A stretch of DNA of 64,000 nt from Firmicutes bacterium HGW-Firmicutes-2 (GCA_002841495.1 PGZV01000005.1:285212-349211), one strand, 5' to 3'; positions 27,395-37,105 are shown, counted from the first letter of the stretch. Notes: generated by a model from the sequence alone, not told the origin. Translations and numbers: made by a program.

Positions 27395-27958
27395 ATGGCT
27401 AAGAAAAAACAAGCAGAAGTAGACGAGGATGGCGTAGAAAAGGTAGCTAAAAAACCACAGGATAAAAGCAAGATTGTTATGATGATTGGTGTTGTTCTGA
27501 TTATTGTATCCTTGATTTTTTCAATGATTTCATTAATTACGATTATGGGTATCAGTAAAGCACTAAGAGGTGAAGAGGCGGCGGCAGAGCTGGAAGAAAA
27601 CGGTCCGCCACAAATATCTGTGAATGATATTGAACCTTTCACTTTCTCTGAAAAGTTTATTTTTATTTATAATGACCAAAATTCAAGCAGAGTCCATAAT
27701 GTGGTTGTAGAAATAGGTGTCGGTATTTTAAAGACAAATAGAGATGCTGGCAAAGTGTTGGAAACGATGACAACACGTGAAACCATTTTAAGAGACGGCA
27801 TTGAAACATTGATGAAATCCAAAACTTATGAGGATTTTGCTAGTGCTGATTCTACAAGCGCTTTAAAGAATGAGATTCTTGCCTATTTACAAACCCGACT
27901 TGAATCAGAATCCATCGTGGACGTTTACTTCAACAATTTATTAACATCATCAAAATAA
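27395..27958 (+). CDS. fliL: Flagellar basal-body associated protein FliL
   Basis: Single-span membrane protein that ring-wraps stators and supports torque. The 187-residue product has a Lys-rich cytoplasmic start, a membrane segment at about residues 29-52, and an extracellular stomatin-like FliL domain ending in LESESIVDVYFNNLLTS, a typical FliL C-terminus. AAAGGAG site upstream. Place between motB and fliM supports the call. Confidence 0.9.
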   Translation: MAKKKQAEVDEDGVEKVAKKPQDKSKIVMMIGVVLIIVSLIFSMISLITIMGISKALRGEEAAAELEENGPPQISVNDIEPFTFSEKFIFIYNDQNSSRVHNVVVEIGVGILKTNRDAGKVLETMTTRETILRDGIETLMKSKTYEDFASADSTSALKNEILAYLQTRLESESIVDVYFNNLLTSSK

Positions 27959-27997
27959 TAGAAAGCATGATGACATAACAAAAAAGGTGGTGAAGTG

Positions 27998-28945
27998 ATG
28001 GGTGAGGTATTATCTCAAAATGAAATAGATGATCTGTTGAATGCGCTTAACGCATCTGCTAAACATGTCAAGGAGTACGATTTTGCAAGACCTTCCAAAT
28101 TTGCCAAAGAGCATCTCAGAACATTAGAGATTATTTTTGAGCATTATGCAAGACTTGTATCGACGGCTTTACCTGCCTATATGCGAACTTCCTGTCAAGT
28201 AGAAGTCATCAATTCAGAAGCCGTATCTTTTTCAGAATTTTCAAACGCTTTGTCCAACCCAATATTACTTGGCATCATGGATTTATACCCTTTAAAAGGC
28301 AATGTATTGATGGATTTTTCTGTGAAAATAGGTTTTTCTATTATTGATCGACTTTTAGGTGGTAAGGGAGAGACTTTAGACAAAGAAAGAGACTTTTCTG
28401 AAATCGAGCTCGCCATCATTGAAAAAATCATGGTCATATGTGTAGATCTATTGGTAGAACCATGGGAGAACGTGGTCGGACTTGAACCTCGACTAGAAAA
28501 GATTGAAACCAATTCCCAGTTTGCTCAGGTTATATCACCAACAGAAATCATCGCCCTTATAACTTTGAATCTTAGAATCGGTAATGTTGAAGGATTGATC
28601 AATATTTGTATCCCTTATACATGTATCGAACCTATTATAGATAAGCTGAATACAAAGTTCTGGTTTTCACAAATGACGGAATCTAACGAAGAAGTTTATA
28701 GAGACATCATAGAAAAAAGAATTGCCCAAGCACAGATTCCTATTAAGGCGATTCTTGGCAAAAGCGTTATAACAGTCAATGATTTTATTAATCTTCAGAT
28801 CGGTGATATTATTAAGTTGGACAAGAAAATTACCGAAGATATAGAAGTGAAAGTTGGAGACTTAGAAAAGTTTACAGCTAAAGCTGGATTGTTTGAAAAG
28901 AAAAATGCGGTTCAAATCGTTTCAATTATACGGAAGGAGGAATAA
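27998..28945 (+). CDS. fliM: Flagellar motor switch protein FliM
   Basis: C-ring protein that binds phosphorylated CheY and reverses rotation. The product (316 residues) begins MGEVLSQNEIDDLLNAL, the CheY-binding N-terminal motif, followed by the CheC-like middle domain (YDFARPSKFAKEHLRTLEIIFE and LLGGKGE) and a C-terminal SpoA domain. The linker between the two first motifs is about 20 residues shorter than I expect for clostridia. ATG 27998 follows AAGGTGG; GTG 27995 is also in frame. Confidence 0.95.
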   Translation: MGEVLSQNEIDDLLNALNASAKHVKEYDFARPSKFAKEHLRTLEIIFEHYARLVSTALPAYMRTSCQVEVINSEAVSFSEFSNALSNPILLGIMDLYPLKGNVLMDFSVKIGFSIIDRLLGGKGETLDKERDFSEIELAIIEKIMVICVDLLVEPWENVVGLEPRLEKIETNSQFAQVISPTEIIALITLNLRIGNVEGLINICIPYTCIEPIIDKLNTKFWFSQMTESNEEVYRDIIEKRIAQAQIPIKAILGKSVITVNDFINLQIGDIIKLDKKITEDIEVKVGDLEKFTAKAGLFEKKNAVQIVSIIRKEE

Positions 28946-28948
28946 GTT

Positions 28949-30142
28949 ATGGGAGAAATGTTATCTCAAGAGGAAATAAACGCTCTACTTAGAGGCTTAG
29001 ATGATGATGAAGATACAACCAAGACTGAGGCGCCTGTTAATGTGCTTAGTGATGTGGATAAAGATGCCATTGGAGAGGTTTCAAACATTAGTATGGGAAC
29101 AGCAGCAACCACTTTATTTAGTTTGGTTAATCAAAAGGTGGTTATAACAACACCGACTGTATCCCTGGTACACTGGGATGATATCGTTCAGGAGTATTCA
29201 AGTCCTTGTGTTGCCATACAAATTGTTTATAAGGAAGGTCTAGAAGGGACCAATCTGCTTATTTTAAAAGAAGAAGATGTTAGAGTTATTACGGATTTAA
29301 TGATGGGTGGCGATGGAAGCAATCCAGATACGGAACTATCTGATCTTCATCTTAGTGCGATTAGTGAAGCCATGAACCAAATGATTGGGTCAGCAGCGAC
29401 GTCCATGTCATCTATGTTTCATAAGAGAATCGATATCGCACCGCCTATATCGAACCATTTGGATCTGACTGAATCCTTTGATCAAACGGAGTTGTCCGAG
29501 TTTTTAGGTGGCGAATTTATTCGTGTATCTTTCAGATTACAGATTGGTGACTTGGTCGATAGTGAAATGATGCAGCTGTATCCGGTTGAATTTGCTCAAA
29601 AAATCACGGATAATTTCTCAAATACAAAAGAGAAAGAAGAACCGAAAGTAGAAAAACCTGCGGCAAATCAAACCCAACAGAATCAACAAGCTGGTACACC
29701 ACAACCACAGATGCAGTATCAACAACCGGACATGAATCAACAAATGAACCAAAGTATGAACCAACAAATGAATCAAGGCATGATGCCACCGGGCTATAAT
29801 CAAAATGGTATGAGTCCGTCCCATCAAAGAAATGTTGAAGTCCAACAAGCTCAATTCCAGAGCTTTGATATGGGTTCTTTTGTACAGCAAAAAGAAAATA
29901 TAGATTTGATTATGGATGTACCTCTTGAAGTGACGGTAGAACTTGGTAGAACCCATAAGTCGATTCATGATATATTAGAATTTGCACCTGGTACCATCAT
30001 AGAGCTTAATAAGCTAGCAGGAGAACCGATTGATGTACTGGTTAATGGTAAAATCGTAGCTAAAGGAGAAGTTGTTGTTATTGATGAAAACTTTAGCATA
30101 CGTATAACGGATATCATCAAGCAAGCCGGACAAATTTTATGA
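28949..30142 (+). CDS. fliY: Flagellar motor switch phosphatase FliY (FliN-type)
   Basis: C-ring protein that combines a CheY-P phosphatase with a FliN switch domain. Order: N-terminal EMLSQEEINALLRGLDD (CheY binding), two CheC-like phosphatase centres (KDAIGEVSNISMGTAATTL near residue 36 and ISEAMNQMIGSAATSM near 135), a Gln/Asn/Met-rich linker with repeated MNQ units (about 230-300), and a C-terminal SpoA/FliN domain with DVPLEVTVELGRT. The 397-residue length is FliY-like, longer than plain FliN. Good AAGGAGG site. Confidence 0.95.
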   Translation: MGEMLSQEEINALLRGLDDDEDTTKTEAPVNVLSDVDKDAIGEVSNISMGTAATTLFSLVNQKVVITTPTVSLVHWDDIVQEYSSPCVAIQIVYKEGLEGTNLLILKEEDVRVITDLMMGGDGSNPDTELSDLHLSAISEAMNQMIGSAATSMSSMFHKRIDIAPPISNHLDLTESFDQTELSEFLGGEFIRVSFRLQIGDLVDSEMMQLYPVEFAQKITDNFSNTKEKEEPKVEKPAANQTQQNQQAGTPQPQMQYQQPDMNQQMNQSMNQQMNQGMMPPGYNQNGMSPSHQRNVEVQQAQFQSFDMGSFVQQKENIDLIMDVPLEVTVELGRTHKSIHDILEFAPGTIIELNKLAGEPIDVLVNGKIVAKGEVVVIDENFSIRITDIIKQAGQIL

Positions 30143-30161
30143 TATACATTTTAATGAAGTA

Positions 30162-30170
30162 TGTTATAAT
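30162..30170 (+). promoter_or_regulatory. Extended minus-10 promoter-like element before cheY
   Basis: TGTTATAAT at 30162-30170 is a perfect extended minus-10 in the short fliY-cheY gap. No good minus-35 is visible. The same nonamer precedes rpsB and the pyruvate:ferredoxin oxidoreductase gene. The region next to it appears to have lost sequence (see cheY), so the call is tentative. Confidence 0.35.
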
Positions 30171-30187
30171 GAAATAGATGCATTTGT

Positions 30188-30511
30188 ATGAGAATGATGA
30201 TTAAGGACATTCTATCCAAAAATGGTTATACCGTTGTTGGTGAAGCTGAGAATGGTTTAAAAGCGGTTGAAAAATTTACAGAGTTAAATCCAGACCTAGT
30301 AATTATGGATATTACCATGCCGGAAATGGATGGTATTGAGGCAGTTAAAGCTATAAGAGGTATAAACGGTAATGCGAATATCATCATGTGTTCAGCTATG
30401 GGTCAGCAAGCTATGGTTATTGAATCCATTCAAGCAGGCGCAAAAGACTTCATTGTTAAGCCTTTTCAAGCAGAACGTGTTATTGAGGCGGTTTCAAAAG
30501 TTACGGGCTAA
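30188..30511 (+). CDS. cheY: Chemotaxis response regulator CheY, N-terminus missing
   Basis: Single-domain receiver that carries the phosphoryl signal from CheA to FliM/FliY. The visible 107 residues begin at MRMMIKDILSKNG, which corresponds to about residue 14 of a normal 120-residue CheY. The phospho-acceptor aspartate in VIMDITMPEMDG and the conserved lysine in KDFIVKPFQ are present. The first beta strand and the acidic pair that binds magnesium (VDDAAF in relatives) are missing, and no ribosome binding site precedes any start. I infer a deletion that removed about 13 codons and the site; a functional CheY would need them. Confidence 0.85.
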   Translation: MRMMIKDILSKNGYTVVGEAENGLKAVEKFTELNPDLVIMDITMPEMDGIEAVKAIRGINGNANIIMCSAMGQQAMVIESIQAGAKDFIVKPFQAERVIEAVSKVTG

Positions 30512-30527
30512 AGGTTAGGAGCTCAAG

Positions 30528-30911
30528 ATGGATCTAAAGGATTATTTTCAATTTGTTACGGTCATTATACTTTTTTTTGTGATTCTATGGGCTGCCTATA
30601 TGACGACTAGATTCCTTGGTAATTTTCAAATGAACAAAAGCAAAGGCAACAATTTGAAGATTATTGAAGTGATGCCTGTAGGGCCCCAAAAAACATTGCA
30701 GTTAATACGTATTGGTAGTGAGTACATGGTCATTGGTGTCTCAAAAGACCATATCACCTTTGTTCAGTCAATCGATGAATCTAAGTTGACATTTCCAGAA
30801 AATAATAATGAGACCGTAATCCCCTTTAGTGCATATATGAAAAAATTTGTTTCTAAACATCATGATAGCAATAATAAATTAGGGGAAGATATAGATGAAG
30901 GCAAACAATAA
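30528..30911 (+). CDS. fliO: Flagellar biosynthesis protein FliO
   Basis: Scaffold for assembly of the FliPQR export core. The 127-residue product has one membrane segment at about residues 8-30, then the FliO segment LKIIEVMPVGPQKTLQLIRIG and YMVIGVSKDHITFV. The C-terminal tail is charged and poorly conserved. It overlaps fliP by 17 bases, a sign of coupled translation. Confidence 0.9.
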   Translation: MDLKDYFQFVTVIILFFVILWAAYMTTRFLGNFQMNKSKGNNLKIIEVMPVGPQKTLQLIRIGSEYMVIGVSKDHITFVQSIDESKLTFPENNNETVIPFSAYMKKFVSKHHDSNNKLGEDIDEGKQ

Positions 30912-31689
30912 AAAGCGTGCTATAACCTTAATGTTGATGACGGTTATGTTCCTTTTGTTTTTTGGTAATACCACAATCAGGTCCCATGCCACAGAAACAA
31001 ACAATGCACCAATCCCCTTTTCATTTGATTTGAGTGTTGGTGCTGCAGAAGATGGACAAGATGTAGTGAGTAGTATTCAAATTCTCGTAATTTTGACACT
31101 CATATCTCTTGCGCCATCTATTCTTATAATGATGACTTCTTTTACGAGAATCATCGTTGTGTTGCATTTTGTAAGAAGTGCCTTATCAACACAACAAACA
31201 CCACCGAATCAACTTTTGGTTGGTTTGGCTTTATTTTTGACGTTGTTTATCATGAGCCCTGTTATCAGCCAGATCAATGTAGATGCAATGCAGCCTTATG
31301 CTGCAGGAGAAATATCACAGGAAGTAGCTATAGAACGGGGTCTTGCACCTATAAGAGAATTTATGTTGGGGGAGGTAAATCCTAAGGATTTAGCTCTTTT
31401 TATGGATATTGCCAATATGGAAGCTGTAGAGACCTATGATGATATACCAACAGAAGTGATTATACCTGCTTTTATAATCAGTGAACTTAGGGCAGCTTTT
31501 ATAATCGGCTTTTTGATATATATTCCCTTTATCGTCATTGATATGGTCGTGGCTTCAGTGTTGATGTCCATGGGTATGATGATGTTGCCACCGGTTATGA
31601 TATCGATGCCCTTTAAGTTACTCTTATTTTTAATGGCAGATGGATGGGGACTTATTATTGGTAGATTGGTAGAGACGTTTTATGATTAA
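30895..31689 (+). CDS. fliP: Flagellar export gate protein FliP
   Basis: Core of the type III export channel in the membrane. The 264-residue product has a cleavable-type signal peptide at about 1-32, then four membrane segments. Signatures present: LISLAPSILIMMTSFTRIIVVL, LSTQQTPPNQLLVGLALFLT, and FIIGFLIYIPFIVIDMVVASVLMSMGMMM-type segment (31498-31584). Length is normal. Confidence 0.97.
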   Translation: MKANNKKRAITLMLMTVMFLLFFGNTTIRSHATETNNAPIPFSFDLSVGAAEDGQDVVSSIQILVILTLISLAPSILIMMTSFTRIIVVLHFVRSALSTQQTPPNQLLVGLALFLTLFIMSPVISQINVDAMQPYAAGEISQEVAIERGLAPIREFMLGEVNPKDLALFMDIANMEAVETYDDIPTEVIIPAFIISELRAAFIIGFLIYIPFIVIDMVVASVLMSMGMMMLPPVMISMPFKLLLFLMADGWGLIIGRLVETFYD

Positions 31690-31700
31690 GAGGTGGGAAT

Positions 31701-31973
31701 ATGAGTGAAGATCTGGTAATTGATTTGATGCAACAAGCCGTTATGACGGTCATTATTGTGTCCGGACCATTACTAATGTTAGCCTTAGTCGTTGGATTGC
31801 TCATCAGTATTTTTCAGACGATAACATCTATTCAGGAGCAAACCTTGGCTTTCGTGCCCAAAATATTTGCCGTTTTCTTAGGTGTTTATTTTTTTGGACC
31901 ATGGATGATGGGGCGAATGGTTGACTTCTTTGTTCAGGTCGTAGATAATTTCGGTCAATACATAATAAGATAG
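31701..31973 (+). CDS. fliQ: Flagellar export gate protein FliQ
   Basis: Two-helix membrane subunit of the export channel. The 90-residue product has hydrophobic segments at about 14-36 and 51-73 and the FliQ signature LVVGLLISIFQTITSIQEQT. It sits in the usual fliP-fliQ-fliR order with an AGGTGGG site. Confidence 0.95.
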   Translation: MSEDLVIDLMQQAVMTVIIVSGPLLMLALVVGLLISIFQTITSIQEQTLAFVPKIFAVFLGVYFFGPWMMGRMVDFFVQVVDNFGQYIIR

Positions 31974-31983
31974 GGGATGGGAT

Positions 31984-32772
31984 ATGCAGCTATTATTATC
32001 TGATCCTTATATGTTTCTTGATGCTTTACTATTAGTTTTTGTTCGTGCTTTAGGGCTTTTATTAATTGTTCCGGTATTTGGTAACCGAAGTGTCCCCTAT
32101 ATGGCTAAAATTGCAGTCACCTTTTTTCTGACTGTGATACTAATGGCCACAATACCCTTTGAGCTAACTGTATCCAGTAGAGATGTGGTTAACTTTTCGG
32201 TCATGGTTATTAAAGAATTTTTCGTCGGATGGGTTATTGGCTTTGGCGCTTACATCGTGTTTTCTATCGTAACATTATCCGGCCAATTTATTGATGCTCA
32301 GATAGGCTTCTCTATGGTGAATGTATTTGACCCTACCAGTCAGATTCAATTAACCATAACCGGTAACTTATATTATTATCTGTTAATTATGATTACCTTA
32401 GTGACCAATGCCCACCATATGTTTTTAAGAGCATTAATTAACAGCTATCACCTGATACCTTTAGGACAGATGACCATCTCCAATCAACTATATTCAAGTA
32501 TCATTGAATATATGAAACAGTACTTCGTATTGGCACTCCAAATAGCAGCCCCCATATTTTTTGTTATGATTATTACAAATGTCGTACTTGGTGTCCTAGC
32601 CAGAGCTGTACCACAATTGAATATGTTTGTTATCGGATTTCCGATTAAAATATTACTGGGCTTAATTACAATCTATTTGACATTAAGTTTATTCTCAATC
32701 ATTAGTGACGTAATCATCAGCGATGCAGAAAAGCTGATGCAAGATATTATAGAAGGTATGATGCCAAGATGA
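31984..32772 (+). CDS. fliR: Flagellar export gate protein FliR
   Basis: Caps the FliPQR channel. The 262-residue product has about six membrane helices, with RALGLLLIVPVFGNRSVPYMAK near the start and QLNMFVIGFPIKILLGL near the end, both FliR signatures. The stop overlaps the flhB start (ATGA). Confidence 0.95.
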   Translation: MQLLLSDPYMFLDALLLVFVRALGLLLIVPVFGNRSVPYMAKIAVTFFLTVILMATIPFELTVSSRDVVNFSVMVIKEFFVGWVIGFGAYIVFSIVTLSGQFIDAQIGFSMVNVFDPTSQIQLTITGNLYYYLLIMITLVTNAHHMFLRALINSYHLIPLGQMTISNQLYSSIIEYMKQYFVLALQIAAPIFFVMIITNVVLGVLARAVPQLNMFVIGFPIKILLGLITIYLTLSLFSIISDVIISDAEKLMQDIIEGMMPR

Positions 32773-33905
32773 TCAACGAAAAAAATAGATGTATAATCCT
32801 ACCCATGCACCTTCAGCTTTTTGCGGAGGGTGGTGGTGGTGGCGAAAAGACAGAACAAGCAACGCCAAGGAAAAAGGAGAAGGCGAGAGAAGAAGGTCAA
32901 GTCGCTAAGAGCAATGAGATTACGACGACCTTCATGTTGGTCATTATGTTTGCTTCCATAAAAATATTAGGACCTGATATCATTAATCGAACCATAGGAC
33001 TCATGGTAGAGATTACCAACCTCTTTGGAACTTCTGAAATTACGCCGCATTTTGCAAATAAACTGATGCAACATATATGGATTGAAGGTGCATTTATGAT
33101 TGCCCCTTTGTGCTTTATATCATTTGTAGTTGCTTTTTTAGCAAACATCCTTCAAGTTGGGTGGAAGCCGAGTATGAAGCCTATGCAACCCAAGCTTAGC
33201 AATATCAGTCCAATTAGTGGTTTGAAAAGGATGTTTTCATTAAAAACGGTGGTAGAACTGATTAAGTCTATTATTAAAATAGTCATCATCATGATTATTG
33301 TTTACTTCTCATTAAGAGAATATGAGAACCTGATTTATTTGTTTTATGAGTTACCCATACTTGAGACCTATGCTCTGATTATGAATATAGCCCTTGACTT
33401 GGGCATACGTATTGGCATGTTTTTTATGATTGTAGCCGTTATTGATTATATATACCAGAAATTCAGCTTAGCTAAAAAGTTGAAAATGTCAAAACAAGAG
33501 ATTAAAGATGAATATAAACTATCTGAGGGTAATCCGGAAATTAAGTCTAAAATTAGACAAAGGATGAGAGAAGCATCTATGCGACGCATGATGCAGGATT
33601 TACCTAAAGCAGATGTTGTTATCACCAATCCAACCCATTTTGCTGTTGCCATAAAGTACGATGAACAGACATATGGTGCACCTTATGTATTGGCAAAAGG
33701 GGCCGATATCATGGCCGGAAGAATTAAATCAAAAGCCAACGAGCTGAACATTCAGATTGTTGAGAACAAGCCTTTGGCCAGAACATTGTATTATACAGTT
33801 GAGATCGGAGATGAAGTGCCGCCGGAACTTTATCAGACTGTTGCCGAAGTATTGGCATTTGTATATAACTTGAAGAATAGTCAGAAAGAAGGTGCTAGAG
33901 TATGA
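32769..33905 (+). CDS. flhB: Flagellar export switch protein FlhB
   Basis: Membrane protein that switches export from hook to filament substrates after self-cleavage. The 378-residue product has a cytoplasmic N-terminal part with HLQLFAEGG and EKTEQATPRKKEKAREEGQ, four membrane segments (about 45-225), and a cytoplasmic domain with the autocleavage motif NPTHFAVAIKY near residue 285. The motif is intact, so cleavage is expected. It ends overlapping flhA by four bases. Confidence 0.97.
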   Translation: MINEKNRCIILPMHLQLFAEGGGGGEKTEQATPRKKEKAREEGQVAKSNEITTTFMLVIMFASIKILGPDIINRTIGLMVEITNLFGTSEITPHFANKLMQHIWIEGAFMIAPLCFISFVVAFLANILQVGWKPSMKPMQPKLSNISPISGLKRMFSLKTVVELIKSIIKIVIIMIIVYFSLREYENLIYLFYELPILETYALIMNIALDLGIRIGMFFMIVAVIDYIYQKFSLAKKLKMSKQEIKDEYKLSEGNPEIKSKIRQRMREASMRRMMQDLPKADVVITNPTHFAVAIKYDEQTYGAPYVLAKGADIMAGRIKSKANELNIQIVENKPLARTLYYTVEIGDEVPPELYQTVAEVLAFVYNLKNSQKEGARV

Positions 33906-35938
33906 AGATGAAAGCTGGGGATATCATCATTGGTATGTTTCTTATCATGGCCATAATCATCATGATATTACCTATACCTTCAATCTTCTTGGACTTATTT
34001 ATCACCTTGAATATTGCCTTGGCATTGATTATTTTATTCAATGCTCTTTTTGCAAAAGAAGCGCTTGAAATGTCTTCATTTCCTTCTATTTTGCTTTTTG
34101 TAACAGTTTATCGATTGGCCTTAAACGTTTCATCGACTAGATTGATTTTAACAACAGGTGAAGCAGGTAATGTGATAGAGACCTTTGGAGGTTTTGTTGG
34201 TGGTAGTGATCTGATTGTAGGAATTGTCATCTTTATCATTTTAGTCATCATTAACTTTATGGTTATCACAAAAGGTTCAGAGAGGGTAGCAGAAGTAGCA
34301 GCAAGATTTACACTAGATGCTATGCCCGGTAAACAGATGGCCATTGATGCGGATTTGAACTCTGGACTTATTGATGAGCTTCAAGCCAGAGAAAGACGAC
34401 AAAAAATACAGGATGAAGCCAGTTTCTACGGTTCCATGGATGGTGCCAGTAAATTCGTAAAAGGGGATGCTATCGCCGGTTTGATCATTACCATGATCAA
34501 CATTACTGGCGGTATATTAATTGGTATTTTCAACAAGGGTATGGAAGTCAGTGAAGCCCTTAGTGTTTATACTATACTTACTATTGGTGACGGTCTGGTC
34601 AGTCAGATTCCTGCATTACTCATCTCCCTTGCAACAGGTATTTTGGTGACCAAAGTATCCAGAGAGGCAGACGTCAGTGATACACTGTTAAAAGAACTGG
34701 GTTCGATGCCCAAAGTTCTGTATTTAGCAGGTAGTGTTTTAATATTTCTTGGAATCGTCACCCCACTTAATCCGATTATCGTCAGTGGATTCGGACTTGG
34801 TATTGTTTTAATAGGTAGAAGGATGCAAAATGAAATGCAGGTTCAGGCAATTGAAGAAGAAATCTCATCAGAAGATGTTGAAGCAGAAGCGGTTAGGAAG
34901 CCGGAAAATGTCGTATCCTTATTGCAAGTGGATCCTATAGAACTGGAATTTGGTTATGGTATCATTCCTCTTGCTGATGTCAGCCAAGGTGGAGACCTTC
35001 TGGATCGGGTGGTTATGATTCGTAGACAGATTGCTCTGGAATTAGGTACAATTGTCCCAATTATAAGGCTTAGAGACAATATTCAGCTGAATCCAAATCA
35101 ATATATAATCAAAATCAAAGGTACACAAATAGCAGAAGGTGAGATACTTTTTGACCATTACATGGCTATGAACCCCGGTTACGTTGAAGAAGAAATTGAT
35201 GGCATAGAGACCATTGAACCGGCCTTCAGACTACCGGCATTATGGATAACAGAAGGACAAAGAGAGAGAGCCGAAACTCTTGGCTACACCGTTGTCGACC
35301 CGCCTTCTATTATTGCAACCCACTTGACGGAAATTGTAAAAGAGCATTTACATGAGCTTCTAACGCGACAAGATGTCAAAGTATTGATTAATAATGTCAG
35401 CGAAAATCATCCCACATTGGTTGAAGAATTAGTACCCAAACTGTTGTCTGTCGGTGAAATTCAAAAAGTGCTAATGAACATGTTAAAGGAAGGCATATCC
35501 ATTAGAGATTTGGTAACTGTCTTTGAGATTCTAGCAGACAATGCCAGTACATCCAGGGACCCGGACTTATTAACAGAATATGTAAGACAGGCTTTAAAAC
35601 GTTCTATAAGTGCGAAATTCTTTGATGGTGATACCAATCAAGTGATTACCTTAGACCCGACCATAGAACAGTTGATTATGGACCATGTCAAACAATCTGA
35701 GCAAGGTACTTATCTTACGTTAGATCCTGAATCCATGGAGAAGGTTTTAAATGCAACCGGTTCGGAAGCGGAAAAGTTAGTTGCCTCAGGACGCGTACCA
35801 ATTATCTTGACGTCACCTATCGTTAGAATATATTATAAAAGAATGATTGAAGAGCGTTATCCGGATATTATTGTCATATCATATAGTGAACTTGATCCAA
35901 CGATCGAATTACAATCAGTAGGGATGGTGACCATATAA
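33902..35938 (+). CDS. flhA: Flagellar export gate protein FlhA
   Basis: Largest export gate component: eight membrane helices in about residues 15-325 and a large cytoplasmic ring domain that docks chaperone-substrate pairs. Signatures seen are RLALNVSSTRLIL, TKGSERVAEVAARFTLDAMPGKQMAIDADLN-type segment (34272-34359), ARERRQKIQDEASFYGSMDGASKFVKGDAIAG and, near the C-terminus, LPIILTSPIVRIYYKRM-like sequence. The 678-residue length is typical. Its last base is the first base of flhF (TAATG overlap). Confidence 0.97.
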   Translation: MKMKAGDIIIGMFLIMAIIIMILPIPSIFLDLFITLNIALALIILFNALFAKEALEMSSFPSILLFVTVYRLALNVSSTRLILTTGEAGNVIETFGGFVGGSDLIVGIVIFIILVIINFMVITKGSERVAEVAARFTLDAMPGKQMAIDADLNSGLIDELQARERRQKIQDEASFYGSMDGASKFVKGDAIAGLIITMINITGGILIGIFNKGMEVSEALSVYTILTIGDGLVSQIPALLISLATGILVTKVSREADVSDTLLKELGSMPKVLYLAGSVLIFLGIVTPLNPIIVSGFGLGIVLIGRRMQNEMQVQAIEEEISSEDVEAEAVRKPENVVSLLQVDPIELEFGYGIIPLADVSQGGDLLDRVVMIRRQIALELGTIVPIIRLRDNIQLNPNQYIIKIKGTQIAEGEILFDHYMAMNPGYVEEEIDGIETIEPAFRLPALWITEGQRERAETLGYTVVDPPSIIATHLTEIVKEHLHELLTRQDVKVLINNVSENHPTLVEELVPKLLSVGEIQKVLMNMLKEGISIRDLVTVFEILADNASTSRDPDLLTEYVRQALKRSISAKFFDGDTNQVITLDPTIEQLIMDHVKQSEQGTYLTLDPESMEKVLNATGSEAEKLVASGRVPIILTSPIVRIYYKRMIEERYPDIIVISYSELDPTIELQSVGMVTI

Positions 35939-37104
35939 TGAAGATCAGAAAATATGAGGGCGCCAATGAAAAGGACGCCATGCTCAAAGTAAAAGAAGAG
36001 CTAGGTAAAGAAGCTTTGATTGTAAGCGTTAAGAATATTAAGCCAAGAGGCTTCTACAAACTATTTAAAAAGCCATATGTAGAAGTGACGGCAGCCCTTG
36101 ATGACCATAGTGTATTGGATGATGGTGATAGGGAACCTAATTTCTTGAGAAAAAGGCAGATACAAAAGACCTTCCAGCCATCTGAACAAGAAGAACGTGA
36201 TGGAGAAAGTGAAGCAAAAGCTTATCTTGAGAAGTTCAAATCCTTAATGGATAAAATACCGGATGAGAGCAGAAGAGATAGGGCAGAAAAACAGGAGGTT
36301 GAAAGCAACCATGAAGTTGTGAATGCATCTGTTATCAAAGTGGTCTACGAACAACTCATCGACCATGAAGTTCGAGAAGAGATCGTGAACCAACTTACCG
36401 CTGGTATTTCAGAGTTAAACAGTGATGATCAAGAAGATTTCACAGATGTTATAGCAGTCGTCTACAAACGCATCATCAAACTTTTATCCGATCATGCTAC
36501 CATTAACAAAGATAAAAAAAATACCGTCTTTTTTGTCGGGCCGACAGGTGTAGGTAAGACGACAACCATCGCCAAAATCGCATCCTTTTTTACACTGAAC
36601 ATGGGTAAGGATGTGGCACTCATCACTTCAGATACATATAGAATTGCAGCAGTAGAGCAACTAAGAACCTATGCAAATATCTTAAACATTCCCATAAAGG
36701 TTGTTTATTCAAAAGAAGAATTAACAGAAGCAGTAGATGATTTTAAAGATAAAGACTTAGTACTGATCGACACAGCAGGTCGTTCTCATAAAAATGTAGA
36801 GCATCAAAATGAGTTAAAAGGATTACTTAATGCGGTAGATGAAAAAGAAGTATATCTTGTACTCAGTGTAGCAACAGGCTACAAAGATCTTATGAACATA
36901 ACCAGTGTGTATGACACCATGACAGATTACAAGATTATATTTACCAAACTAGATGAAACGACGAGTTACGGCAATGTATTGAATGTGAAACTAGCGACTG
37001 GGGCAAAGCTATCTTATGTAACATTTGGACAAAACGTTCCTGATGATATCAGTGACATCAATCCGCATGAAATTGCTAGACAAGTATTAGGGGGCAATGA
37101 ATGA
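35938..37104 (+). CDS. flhF: Flagellar biosynthesis SRP-GTPase FlhF
   Basis: SRP-type GTPase that sets where and how many flagella are built, together with FlhG. The 388-residue product has the basic N-terminal B domain (MKIRKYEGANEKDAMLKVKEELG), a helical N domain, and the G domain with GPTGVGKTTTIAKIA at about residue 201, DTYRIAAVEQLRTYA, and DTAGRSHKN. It overlaps the flhG region, and translation is probably coupled. Confidence 0.95.
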   Translation: MKIRKYEGANEKDAMLKVKEELGKEALIVSVKNIKPRGFYKLFKKPYVEVTAALDDHSVLDDGDREPNFLRKRQIQKTFQPSEQEERDGESEAKAYLEKFKSLMDKIPDESRRDRAEKQEVESNHEVVNASVIKVVYEQLIDHEVREEIVNQLTAGISELNSDDQEDFTDVIAVVYKRIIKLLSDHATINKDKKNTVFFVGPTGVGKTTTIAKIASFFTLNMGKDVALITSDTYRIAAVEQLRTYANILNIPIKVVYSKEELTEAVDDFKDKDLVLIDTAGRSHKNVEHQNELKGLLNAVDEKEVYLVLSVATGYKDLMNITSVYDTMTDYKIIFTKLDETTSYGNVLNVKLATGAKLSYVTFGQNVPDDISDINPHEIARQVLGGNE

Positions 37105-37105
37105 T

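Noticed and set aside
27998-28120. Possible in-frame deletion in the FliM linker
   Set aside because: The linker is shorter than in many clostridia, but this region varies naturally and the frame is kept.
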